A stretch of 8,443 nucleotides of DNA, from assembly GCA_900546735.1 (NCBI GenBank), contig URDW01000094.1, positions 1 through 8,443 on the forward strand, given 5' to 3'. Shown here in pieces: positions 1-5,145 of the stretch. Numbering within the stretch: position 1 is the stretch's first letter; each line of letters opens with the position of its first letter. Both the position numbers and the translations under genes were made by a program. Origin of the DNA: an uncultured Oscillospiraceae bacterium (lineage in GTDB: Bacteria; Bacillota; Clostridia; Oscillospirales; Acutalibacteraceae). The notes under the pieces were generated by a model. The model searched no databases. It was not told the origin of the DNA and saw only the letters and a program-made list of their open reading frames with translations.

Positions 1-1
1 C

Positions 2-1474
2 TTATAAAGTGACACCGCCCCTTAAAATGGCAATTTCACGGTAACCGGCCGCCTCGTTTTTTGCAGGCTGCCCAGCCGCGATCTGCAGCATTTTGTCCAA
101 AAGCGCATCGCGCGCACCGGTCATGCCGCCCTGATGTATGGCGGCGGCACAGTCGAAATCGATCCAGCCGGGCTTCTTTTCGGCAATCGCTGTGCCGGAG
201 GCCAGTTTAAGCGTTGGCACCGGCGCACCGAGCGGTGTGCCGCGGCCGGTGGTAAAAAGAAGCATCACCGCGCCGGCAGCCGTAAGCGCCGTGGTGGAAA
301 CCATGTCATTGCCCGGCCCGGACAACAAAGACAGGCCGGGTTTTTGGCACTGCGCCCCATAAGCAAGCACATCGGTAACTGCCGCACGGCCGCCTTTTTG
401 CACGCAGCCAAGGCTTTTTTCCTCCAGCGTCGTAATGCCGCCGGCCCGGTTACCGGGCGATGGGTTTTCATAGACAGGCACACCGTGGTCAACATAGTTT
501 TGCTTAAAAGCGCCTATCATGCCGGCAGCTGCGTCAAACACCTGTGCGCTGGTACAGCGGTTCAGCAAAATCTGCTCGGCGCCGAACATTTCAGGCACTT
601 CACTGAGCATGCAGCGCCCGCCGGACGATGTCAGCAGATCGGCGATCTGGCCGCAAAGCGGGTTGGCCGTGATGCCGGACAACGCGTCCGAGCCGCCGCA
701 TTTCATGCCAATAGTCAGCGCGCTGAGCGGCAGATCCTGACGCTTGAATGTAGCGGCATACGCCGCCAGCTCTTTGAGCAGCCGCAGTGCATCGCCGACC
801 TCGTCATCGGACTGCTGCAAAACAAGGCAGCGCACCTTTTGGGCATCACATCCCTCTAAAAAGGGGCGCATTGCATCCAAATTGTTATTCTCACAACCCA
901 GCGAAACCAACAGCACACCCGCCGCATTGGGGTTTTTCGCAAGGCCTGCTAGGATTTTCTGGGTATTTTTAAGATCTTCTCCAAGCTGAGAGCAGCCGTA
1001 AGGATGCGTAAAGGCATACACTCCGCTCACGCCGTCCAGAGCCAGCTGCTGCGCCGCCGATGCAAACTGCAGCGCGGCTTGGTTCGCACAGCCGACGGTG
1101 GGCAAGATCCAAATGTCGTTGCGGATGCCGGCACGACCGTCCGGACGCAAATAACCTGAAAAAGTATAAGCTGCCTTTTCCGGCGTATAGGACAAATAGG
1201 CATCCGGCCGCGAATAGTCGCTTGTGCCGGAAAGCGCGCTGGCCATATTGTGCGTGTGCACATGTGCGCCCGGTTCGATAGCACAGGTGGCCCTGCCGAT
1301 CGGATAGCCGTATTTCATGACCGTCTCGCCCGCAGAAACGGCGCGCAGCGCAACTTTATGCGCATACGGTATATCCTCCAGAGCGGTTACGCCAAGCACA
1401 GTGTCACCCTTTGTTAGCGGCTGCAGCGCAACAGCGACATTATCAATCGGATGGATTTGAAAAACCTCAGACAT
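2..1474 (-). CDS. uxaA: Altronate dehydratase (altronate hydrolase), UxaA family
   Basis: A 490-residue cytosolic enzyme expected to dehydrate D-altronate to 2-keto-3-deoxy-D-gluconate in the galacturonate branch of hexuronate breakdown. The N-terminal SAF domain (about 1-100) opens with IHPIDNVAVAL at 8-18 and holds a His cluster HVHTHN at 71-76. The long dehydratase domain follows, with the family signatures KCGGSDALSGITANP (258-272), NPSPGN (337-342), EEKSLGC (351-357) and TTGRGTPLG (408-416). It ends in the usual GGVTL tail, so it is full length compared with the roughly 495-residue family. The same frame is open up to 1522, but I chose the ATG at 1474 because GGGGGA sits a few bases upstream and the extension does not resemble the family. 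The stop codon is 2-4, so downstream partners such as uxaB or uxaC lie outside the window. Galactarate dehydratase is a related alternative, less likely from the N-terminus. Confidence 0.93.
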   Translation of the reverse strand: MSEVFQIHPIDNVAVALQPLTKGDTVLGVTALEDIPYAHKVALRAVSAGETVMKYGYPIGRATCAIEPGAHVHTHNMASALSGTSDYSRPDAYLSYTPEKAAYTFSGYLRPDGRAGIRNDIWILPTVGCANQAALQFASAAQQLALDGVSGVYAFTHPYGCSQLGEDLKNTQKILAGLAKNPNAAGVLLVSLGCENNNLDAMRPFLEGCDAQKVRCLVLQQSDDEVGDALRLLKELAAYAATFKRQDLPLSALTIGMKCGGSDALSGITANPLCGQIADLLTSSGGRCMLSEVPEMFGAEQILLNRCTSAQVFDAAAGMIGAFKQNYVDHGVPVYENPSPGNRAGGITTLEEKSLGCVQKGGRAAVTDVLAYGAQCQKPGLSLLSGPGNDMVSTTALTAAGAVMLLFTTGRGTPLGAPVPTLKLASGTAIAEKKPGWIDFDCAAAIHQGGMTGARDALLDKMLQIAAGQPAKNEAAGYREIAILRGGVTL

Positions 1475-1507
1475 AATGATCCCCCAAAAATGCACAAATA
1501 AACAGCC

Positions 1508-1521
1508 TGTGCACTTGCACA
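1508..1521. promoter_or_regulatory. Palindromic operator candidate upstream of uxaA
   Basis: TGTGCA-CT-TGCACA is a perfect inverted repeat just downstream of the predicted uxaA transcription start (about 1527). A further TGCACAAA half-site lies at 1491-1498, repeating 1516-1523 exactly at a 25-base offset. Position and symmetry suit a repressor of the GntR or LacI type controlling hexuronate genes. The regulator is unknown. It could also fold as a small hairpin in the 5' UTR. Confidence 0.45.
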
Positions 1522-1533
1522 AAGCCCAACCGT

Positions 1534-1562
1534 ATTATACAGCCGGAGTGCGCAGAAAACAA
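1534..1562 (-). promoter_or_regulatory. Sigma-A promoter for uxaA
   Basis: On the minus strand TTGTTT (1557-1562) is followed after 17 bases by a perfect TATAAT (1534-1539), giving a start near 1527 and a leader of about 50 bases. The weak -35 box is compatible with a regulated promoter. It sits directly after the terminator at 1561-1592, whose T-tract overlaps the -35 box, so uxaA appears transcriptionally separate from the upstream RNA. Confidence 0.65.
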
Positions 1563-1592
1563 GAAAAACGCCCGTGTTTTTTTACACGGGCG
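1561..1592 (-). terminator. Strong intrinsic terminator of the 1561-2370 transcript
   Basis: A perfect 9-bp GC-rich stem (1569-1577 with 1584-1592, CGCCCGTGT/ACACGGGCG) with a six-base loop is followed on the minus strand by TTTTTCTT (1568-1561). It has the U-tract only in this direction and can only serve a minus-strand transcript coming from the gene-poor region to its right. Confidence 0.88.
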
Positions 1593-2230
1593 CCAAAATT
1601 ATTCAATTTTTACAGTTTTCGTTCTAAACACCATATGCTTTTACTTAAAAGAAAGGGAATCTAAATCAAAACACCTTAGATGCTTTTAACAAGCACATTA
1701 GATTTAAAGTATTGAATTTACCTGTCCATTGGACTAATACCTTTCTTAAGGAATTTGTAAAACCATGTTGTTTGCAGTTCTTTCGCTGTGATTTACCACA
1801 CATATCTGCAGTGCACTTTTGCTTGCCCCGGATATGCTTTACGCATTTTTTCGTGGTGCACGACTTTCGTGCAATAATTCAATCATGCTTTTACACTTCC
1901 AGTCTTTTGCCTGTGTGCGTGCATACATGCGCTGTTGGTAAATCTTAAGCCTCGCTGCAACCCTGCAGCTTTCTACCCTCTCACGGCTTATAACCTCTAC
2001 AGCGAACACTGCTGTTTTTTACCTGTACATTGGTCTGTCCTGCCTCATTAGAATTAATAATATAACTTGTGATGATTCACAGGCATATCGCAGATTCTGC
2101 CAATATATTATTTAATTTTTTCCGCGCTTGCCGCTCCAACTGGCCCTGCGCTAAGCATTTTCACTGATAAATATATCTTTGACCCGTTTGCAAATTCCGT
2201 GTTTGCAGCAGACGGCCAACCATTCGCTTT

Positions 2231-2281
2231 TTACCAGTCAGCTTTGCAAGCGCTTCTGAAGCCGGGTTCTACTGTGTCCAT
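2231..2281 (-). CDS. 16-residue small ORF with perfect ribosome binding site
   Basis: The frame reads MDTVEPGFRSACKADW then TAA. AAGGAGG (2290-2296) stands exactly 8 bases before the ATG at 2281, as strong a translation start as any in the window. The peptide is soluble, with no membrane segment or signal, one Cys and a terminal Trp. It begins about 90 bases into the 1561-2370 transcript and is followed by about 640 bases of apparently untranslated, hairpin-rich RNA. It could be a regulatory leader peptide, a functional small protein of a dual-function RNA, or the remnant of a longer gene. I know no homologue. Translation is inferred from the start signal alone. Confidence 0.5.
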   Translation of the reverse strand: MDTVEPGFRSACKADW

Positions 2282-2306
2282 CGGAAACGCCTCCTTTTTT
2301 AATCTA

Positions 2307-2370
2307 GAAGATAATACGAACACCGCGCACAATTCTTTGCGCTTTCACCGGGTATCTATCTCTTATCTTC
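2307..2370 (-). promoter_or_regulatory. 5'-terminal structured domain of the large RNA
   Basis: The predicted first eight bases of the transcript, GAAGATAA (2370-2363), pair perfectly with TTATCTTC (2314-2307). This closes a 64-base domain that contains an inner GCGCA/TGCGC hairpin (2338-2342 with 2325-2329) and a possible TAC/GTA extension of the closing stem. The ribosome binding site of the small ORF starts 11 bases after the domain. That arrangement resembles a translational control element, but it matches no riboswitch I recognise and may simply be the first domain of the larger RNA. Confidence 0.5.
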
Positions 2371-2376
2371 GTCTTT

Positions 2377-2404
2377 ATTATAGCACGTTTTTGATAAATG
2401 TCAA
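2377..2404 (-). promoter_or_regulatory. Consensus sigma-A promoter for the large RNA
   Basis: TTGACA (2399-2404) and TATAAT (2377-2382) are both perfect consensus boxes with a 16-base spacer, predicting a start near 2370. It is the strongest promoter by eye in the window, suggesting an abundant transcript. It diverges from the DUF1292 promoter, with 58 bases between the two -35 boxes. Confidence 0.85.
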
Positions 2405-2462
2405 TAGTTTTTTTCAACATTTTTTACTTTTTTTGTGCTATGTAAACAATCTATTTCCATGG

Positions 2463-2491
2463 TTGACGAAAGCGCCTTTTTCGGTTACAAT
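2463..2491 (+). promoter_or_regulatory. Sigma-A promoter for the DUF1292 gene
   Basis: TTGACG (2463-2468), a 17-base spacer and TACAAT (2486-2491), five of six matches in each box. Transcription should start around 2496-2498, giving a leader of about 27 bases before the ATG at 2524. Confidence 0.8.
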
Positions 2492-2523
2492 ATAGGTATA
2501 TCAATTCAGCGGATGTGAATACT

Positions 2524-2835
2524 ATGGATAATGAAAACGAACTTTACGAACCGGAAATCATCGGCGTTACGGCCGACGACGGGCAGGAGATCCTGTTTGA
2601 ACTGCTGGATCGCTATGAAGACGGCGGCGAAACCTACATTGCCGTTACGCCGTATTATGACGAGGCGGAAGACATCGTTGACTCCAGCAACGAGCTGATC
2701 ATTTTAAAAGTCATTGAGGAAGACGGCGAAGAGCTGCTTGGCATGATCGAAGATGAAGACGAGCTGGACCGTATTTTTGCGATATTTGAAGAGCGGCTGG
2801 CCGACCTTTACGAGATCGAACCATACGAGCAATAA
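2524..2835 (+). CDS. DUF1292 family protein (YrzB-like), function unknown
   Basis: A 103-residue, very acidic, cytosolic protein with no membrane segment or signal peptide. The pattern EIIGVTADDGQEILFELLDRYEDGGETYIAV (11-41), then YYDEAEDIVDSSNELIILKV (44-63) and a Glu/Asp-rich tail, is typical of the small DUF1292 proteins of Bacillota. In many Clostridia these sit with ruvX, which is not seen here. An in-frame GTG at 2515 would add three residues. I prefer the ATG at 2524 because GGATGTG (2511-2517), one mismatch from the GGAGGTG anti-16S complement, lies 6 bases before it. It is followed at once by the 6S RNA gene on the same strand, whose promoter appears to lie in its last codons. The family has no established biochemical role. 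Confidence 0.85.
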   Translation: MDNENELYEPEIIGVTADDGQEILFELLDRYEDGGETYIAVTPYYDEAEDIVDSSNELIILKVIEEDGEELLGMIEDEDELDRIFAIFEERLADLYEIEPYEQ

Positions 2836-2836
2836 T
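2808..2836 (+). promoter_or_regulatory. Probable promoter of the 6S RNA inside the DUF1292 3' end
   Basis: TTTACG (2808-2813), 17 bases, AATAAT (2831-2836); an overlapping TAATAT (2833-2838) could also serve. It would place the start at about 2840-2845, where the terminal stem of the 6S RNA begins. The boxes are imperfect and lie inside the last DUF1292 codons, so processing of a read-through transcript is an alternative. Confidence 0.45.
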
Positions 2837-2839
2837 ATG

Positions 2840-3020
2840 CCCCCTGCCCTTCTCGACAACCGGCAACTTAAATAACCCAACACATTCTTTTTCGGGAACC
2901 GCGCTCCGTGTGCGGATTGCAGACCTCCTGCCATGCAGATGAAGGGAGCGTGAAACACACGGGACGGTACCCACCTGCACACAAGCAGGTTATTCTCAGT
3001 GCCGGCGGCTGGGCGGGGTT
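2840..3020 (+). ncRNA. ssrS: 6S RNA (SsrS), regulator of RNA polymerase
   Basis: About 180 nt with the rod-like fold of 6S RNA, which binds the housekeeping RNA polymerase by mimicking an open promoter. A terminal stem pairs 2840-2843 and 2846-2849 with 3015-3018 and 3011-3014, and continues as CCGGC/GCCGG (2860-2864 with 3001-3005). A large central bubble follows. The far arm pairs GGGAACCG with CGGTACCC (2894-2901/2965-2972, one A-A mismatch) and CCGTGTG with CACACGG (2906-2912/2956-2962). On the 3' side of the bubble a CCTGC/GCAGG hairpin (2974-2978/2985-2989) competes with pairing of AATAACC (2871-2877) to GGTTATT (2988-2994), as in the switch that 6S RNAs undergo on product-RNA synthesis. 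The call rests on length, fold and an adjoining terminator; no covariance search was possible. Ends are approximate. Confidence 0.72.
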
Positions 3021-3028
3021 TTCACAGC

Positions 3029-3058
3029 AAAAAAAGAGCGCATACGGCGCTCTTTTTT
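3029..3058. terminator. Bidirectional terminator between 6S RNA and HAD gene
   Basis: Stem GAGCGC/GCGCTC (3036-3041 with 3047-3052), loop ATACG, flanked by A-tract and T-tract, so both strands read a hairpin followed by a run of U. It ends the 6S RNA transcript on the plus strand and the HAD phosphatase transcript (stop codon 3073-3075) on the minus strand. Confidence 0.9.
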
Positions 3059-3072
3059 CATTTTATAACGAG

Positions 3073-3912
3073 TTAAAACACAGCCTCTGCGCCGCAGCGT
3101 GCGAGATAATCCAAAATCCAGCGCACGACGCCGTCCTCGTCATTTCGGGGAGCGATTTCTGTTGCGGCAGCCTTTAACGGCGTACAGGCATTGCCGACCG
3201 CTACGCCTATATCGGCCGCTTGGAACAGGGACAGGTCGTTGATCCCATCGCCGAAACAAACGATTTTTTCACACTGCAGCATGTCCCCCAGCTTGCGCAC
3301 AGCAATGGCCTTGCCGGTTTGCGGCGGCGTGATCTCCAACCAGGTATCGCCCGAATACAGGTCTTTCTGATAATAACAAGTAAATTCGTCTTTCCAGGCC
3401 TCATAAAGCGGCAAAAGCTTTTCTGCGCTGTCGATGCAGGTAAAATAAAACACGTCCTGCAGCTGCAGACCCTCAAACCCGGCAGTCGGGTACATGCGCA
3501 CATCGCCGCGTTTTGTATCTAAAAACGCGCACATTTCGGGACTGGAAAGCGGACGGCTGTATGTACAGCGTTCGCACCCCTGCACCATGGAGTACACGAT
3601 CGGCGCCACCTCGGCAGCGCGCAAACGCGTAAAAACAGCTGCAGCCTGCTGCGGCGAAAAATAGCGGGCATACAAAAGCCGGTCATCCGCCGCGCGGATA
3701 AAGCTGCCGTTATAATACACAGCCGGCAGCGTGCGCTTCAGCCCCGGCAGCAGCGGCAAAGCAGAGTGCACCGACCGCGCCGTGGCAAATGTAAAGGCAA
3801 GCCCATGCGCGATCAGCCGGTTCAGCGTGTCGCGGGTGTAATCTGAAAGCCGGGCCTGCGGGCCAAGCAGCGTACCGTCTAAGTCAGAAACAAAAAGCGT
3901 ATTGGCAAGCAT
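3073..3912 (-). CDS. HAD superfamily phosphatase, Cof/type IIB
   Basis: A 279-residue soluble hydrolase, expected to dephosphorylate small molecules such as sugar phosphates or nucleotides with Mg2+. All four HAD motifs are present. Motif I is DLDGTL with nucleophile D10 and acid D12. Motif II has T44 in FATAR. Motif III is K201 in TGKAIAV. Motif IV is FGDGINDLSLF (220-230) with D222 and D226. The cap between motifs II and III (about 80-190) is the C2 type of the Cof family, and the length is usual. The ATG at 3912 is preceded by GAGGTG about 4 bases upstream. A terminator-like hairpin (3929-3954) stands immediately before this ribosome binding site, leaving no room for a separate promoter, so expression probably depends on read-through from the upstream gene. 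Substrate cannot be inferred. The chain is Cys-rich in the cap, of unknown meaning. Confidence 0.9.
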   Translation of the reverse strand: MLANTLFVSDLDGTLLGPQARLSDYTRDTLNRLIAHGLAFTFATARSVHSALPLLPGLKRTLPAVYYNGSFIRAADDRLLYARYFSPQQAAAVFTRLRAAEVAPIVYSMVQGCERCTYSRPLSSPEMCAFLDTKRGDVRMYPTAGFEGLQLQDVFYFTCIDSAEKLLPLYEAWKDEFTCYYQKDLYSGDTWLEITPPQTGKAIAVRKLGDMLQCEKIVCFGDGINDLSLFQAADIGVAVGNACTPLKAAATEIAPRNDEDGVVRWILDYLARCGAEAVF

Positions 3913-3928
3913 AGAACACCTCGAAAGA

Positions 3929-3954
3929 AAAAAGCCGCTTAAAAGCGGCTTTTT
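3929..3954 (-). terminator. Terminator or attenuator between SDR-like gene and HAD gene
   Basis: A perfect inverted repeat (3929-3940 with 3943-3954) with a GCCGC/GCGGC core and A/T tails on both sides, so it can terminate in either direction. On the minus strand it ends five bases after the stop codon of the 3959-4975 gene, and its U-tract runs into the leader of the HAD gene, whose GAGGTG lies about ten bases beyond. It may act as a partial terminator lowering HAD expression. Confidence 0.82.
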
Positions 3955-3958
3955 AAAA

Positions 3959-4975
3959 TTATTCGCCTTTCATATCCAGCAGCTTCGCGCCGTTCTTTAC
4001 AGAATCAACGGAAAGCTTGATGGAATCGAAGATGGCACACTCAATATCATCCGGCGTGCAGCCAAGATATTTGCAGTCATCCGTCGGAATGAACAGGTTC
4101 ATACCCATGATGTCAGCCAGGCCGACCGGGTCGATACCGCCTTCCACATTGCGGCTTGCATATTCTTTTCTCATATACAGACCGAAAGCTTTGAACGTCC
4201 ACTTCGGTACGTCGCAGATTTTTCTATCGGCAATACCCATGGCACGGTAAACGATTTTCAGGAACTGACGCCAGGTCAGGTTGTAGCAGGAGATGCCGTA
4301 AGCGCGGAAGCCGGTCGTCTTTTCCGTTGCACCAACGATAGCTTCAGCGACCTGACGCACGGTCAGCATGGCGGTGCCGCCTGCCGGATACATCGTGAAC
4401 GGCATTTTTTCAAAGCGCTCGAGCTGTTCGATCAGGATCGTCCAAACCGGTTTTCTGCCGGGCTGCGTGCCGAAAATGTAAGGCAGCTCCAGTACGGCAA
4501 CAGACATCTGGTCATCAGCATACTTTTCGCAGACTTTTTCCTGCTCCAGACGGCTCTTTATGTAAGGATGTTTGGCAGCCAGATCCATTTCCGGTCTTTC
4601 CTTGGCAAGCCATGCAAAATAGGAGCCGAGCACGGTGCAGTGCTTGATGCCGGCTTTTTTCGCCATAGGCAAAAATCTTTCCAGCGGTTCAATGTTGAAC
4701 TTCTTATAAGCTTCGTAAACGGGCGGCGGGCACTCCACACGCTCGTCGATGCCGGCGGCATAAACGAAAGCGTCGCAGCCTTCCATGGCTTTTTCCATGT
4801 CCTCGTCAGAGATCTCAAGGAAGTTGCCCCAGGTGATTTCCATTTCTTCCGGAATCGGCGCACCCTCGGGAAGCGGCGGAAGCGCAATGGTCTTCACTTC
4901 GTGTCCACGGTCAATAAAAACTTTTGCTGCAGCAGAGCCAAGAAGGCCCGTACCGCCAAGAAGCAATACTTTCAT
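3959..4975 (-). CDS. NAD(P)-binding epimerase/dehydratase-like protein (atypical SDR)
   Basis: A 338-residue soluble protein with an extended short-chain dehydrogenase fold. It starts with a Rossmann nucleotide motif, MKVLLLGGTGLLGS, with GGTGLLG at 7-13, and has a second cofactor-side motif in GCDAFVYAAGIDE (66-78). The catalytic region reads HPYIKSRLEQEK (136-147): Y138 is in place, but the Lys expected four residues later is R142. This is atypical and could mean a changed reaction or a binding or regulatory role. The C-terminal half (about 165-338) is the variable substrate domain. An upstream TTG at 4990 would extend the frame. I chose the ATG at 4975 because GGGGGA stands 7 bases before it and the Rossmann strand starts there. 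It has its own promoter (5009-5037) and a terminator just after the stop, so it is probably transcribed alone or with HAD read-through. Substrate unknown. Confidence 0.85.
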   Translation of the reverse strand: MKVLLLGGTGLLGSAAAKVFIDRGHEVKTIALPPLPEGAPIPEEMEITWGNFLEISDEDMEKAMEGCDAFVYAAGIDERVECPPPVYEAYKKFNIEPLERFLPMAKKAGIKHCTVLGSYFAWLAKERPEMDLAAKHPYIKSRLEQEKVCEKYADDQMSVAVLELPYIFGTQPGRKPVWTILIEQLERFEKMPFTMYPAGGTAMLTVRQVAEAIVGATEKTTGFRAYGISCYNLTWRQFLKIVYRAMGIADRKICDVPKWTFKAFGLYMRKEYASRNVEGGIDPVGLADIMGMNLFIPTDDCKYLGCTPDDIECAIFDSIKLSVDSVKNGAKLLDMKGE

Positions 4976-5008
4976 GTCTGTTTCCCCCAATCAATTATTA
5001 CGCCTAAC

Positions 5009-5037
5009 AGTATAGTCCTGTAGGGGCAAAAAATCAA
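5009..5037 (-). promoter_or_regulatory. Sigma-A promoter for the SDR-like gene
   Basis: TTGATT (5032-5037), exactly 17 bases, TATACT (5009-5014) on the minus strand. The start is predicted near 5002, leaving a leader of about 27 bases. The 70 bases to its right (5040-5110) are very AT-rich and may act as an upstream element. I see no gene there. Confidence 0.75.
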
Positions 5038-5113
5038 CTAAAAATAAACAAAAAATAAACTGGATATATACAAAAAAGAAATAAAAAAGCGCACGTTTTT
5101 ATATATAGTGCAT

Positions 5114-5145
5114 AAAAAAGCGGCGCGCAATGCGCCGCTTTTTTT
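5114..5145 (-). terminator. Terminator of the carboxyltransferase operon
   Basis: GCGGCGC/GCGCCGC stem (5120-5126 with 5132-5138), loop GCAAT, extended by six A-T pairs on the outside. On the minus strand the stem begins inside the oadA-like stop codon (5144-5146), so termination is coupled tightly to the end of the gene. The symmetric tails make it potentially active in both directions. Confidence 0.9.

Larger units (their letters stand above)
1561..2370 (-). ncRNA. Candidate large structured RNA, about 800 nt, class not identified
   Basis: This stretch has no open frame of 60 codons or more on the minus strand, yet it is bounded by a TTGACA-16-TATAAT promoter (2377-2404) and a strong terminator (1569-1592). 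Many local helices can form: 2307-2314/2363-2370 (8 bp), 2325-2329/2338-2342, 2190-2194/2202-2206, 2068-2072/2077-2081, 1999-2003/2011-2015, 1954-1959/1964-1969 (6 bp, 4-base loop), 1857-1863/1867-1873 (7 bp, 3-base loop), 1801-1806/1831-1836, 1740-1743/1748-1751, 1724-1727/1731-1734 inside 1709-1713/1736-1740, and 1681-1685/1691-1695 inside 1658-1664/1698-1704. A 16-codon frame with a perfect ribosome binding site lies near the 5' end (2231-2281). It is more AT-rich than the flanking genes. The length is in the range of giant bacterial RNAs such as GOLLD or ROOL, but I recognise no signature of those, RNase P, tmRNA or group II introns. A decayed gene with a surviving promoter is the alternative. 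Confidence 0.62.

Noticed and set aside
134..859. 241-codon plus-strand open frame
   Set aside because: It is antisense to uxaA, has no start signal, and has an Arg/His/Ala-rich composition typical of shadow frames.
1475..1522. 16-residue N-terminal extension of uxaA
   Set aside because: It would include the palindrome and the ribosome binding site and bears no resemblance to UxaA N-termini. The start at 1474 fits better.
1712..1948. 78-codon plus-strand open frame
   Set aside because: No start signal, Cys/Phe/His-rich random-looking composition, and it overlaps the hairpins of the minus-strand RNA.
1561..2370. Group II intron, RNase P RNA, tmRNA or CRISPR array
   Set aside because: I looked for domain V and intron boundary sequences, the RNase P core, a tRNA-like 3' end and regularly spaced repeats, and found none.
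1561..2370. Firm assignment to GOLLD or ROOL RNA
   Set aside because: Only length and richness in hairpins agree. I could not recognise their conserved sequence, and without a covariance search the name would be a guess.
2199..2495. 98-codon plus-strand open frame in the gene-poor region
   Set aside because: No ribosome binding site or family. It runs through both the minus-strand promoter and the DUF1292 promoter, so it cannot be a coherent gene.
3902..5023. 373-codon plus-strand open frame
   Set aside because: It lies antisense to the SDR-like gene, has no ribosome binding site or recognisable domain, and its composition is what an antisense frame of a GC-rich gene gives.
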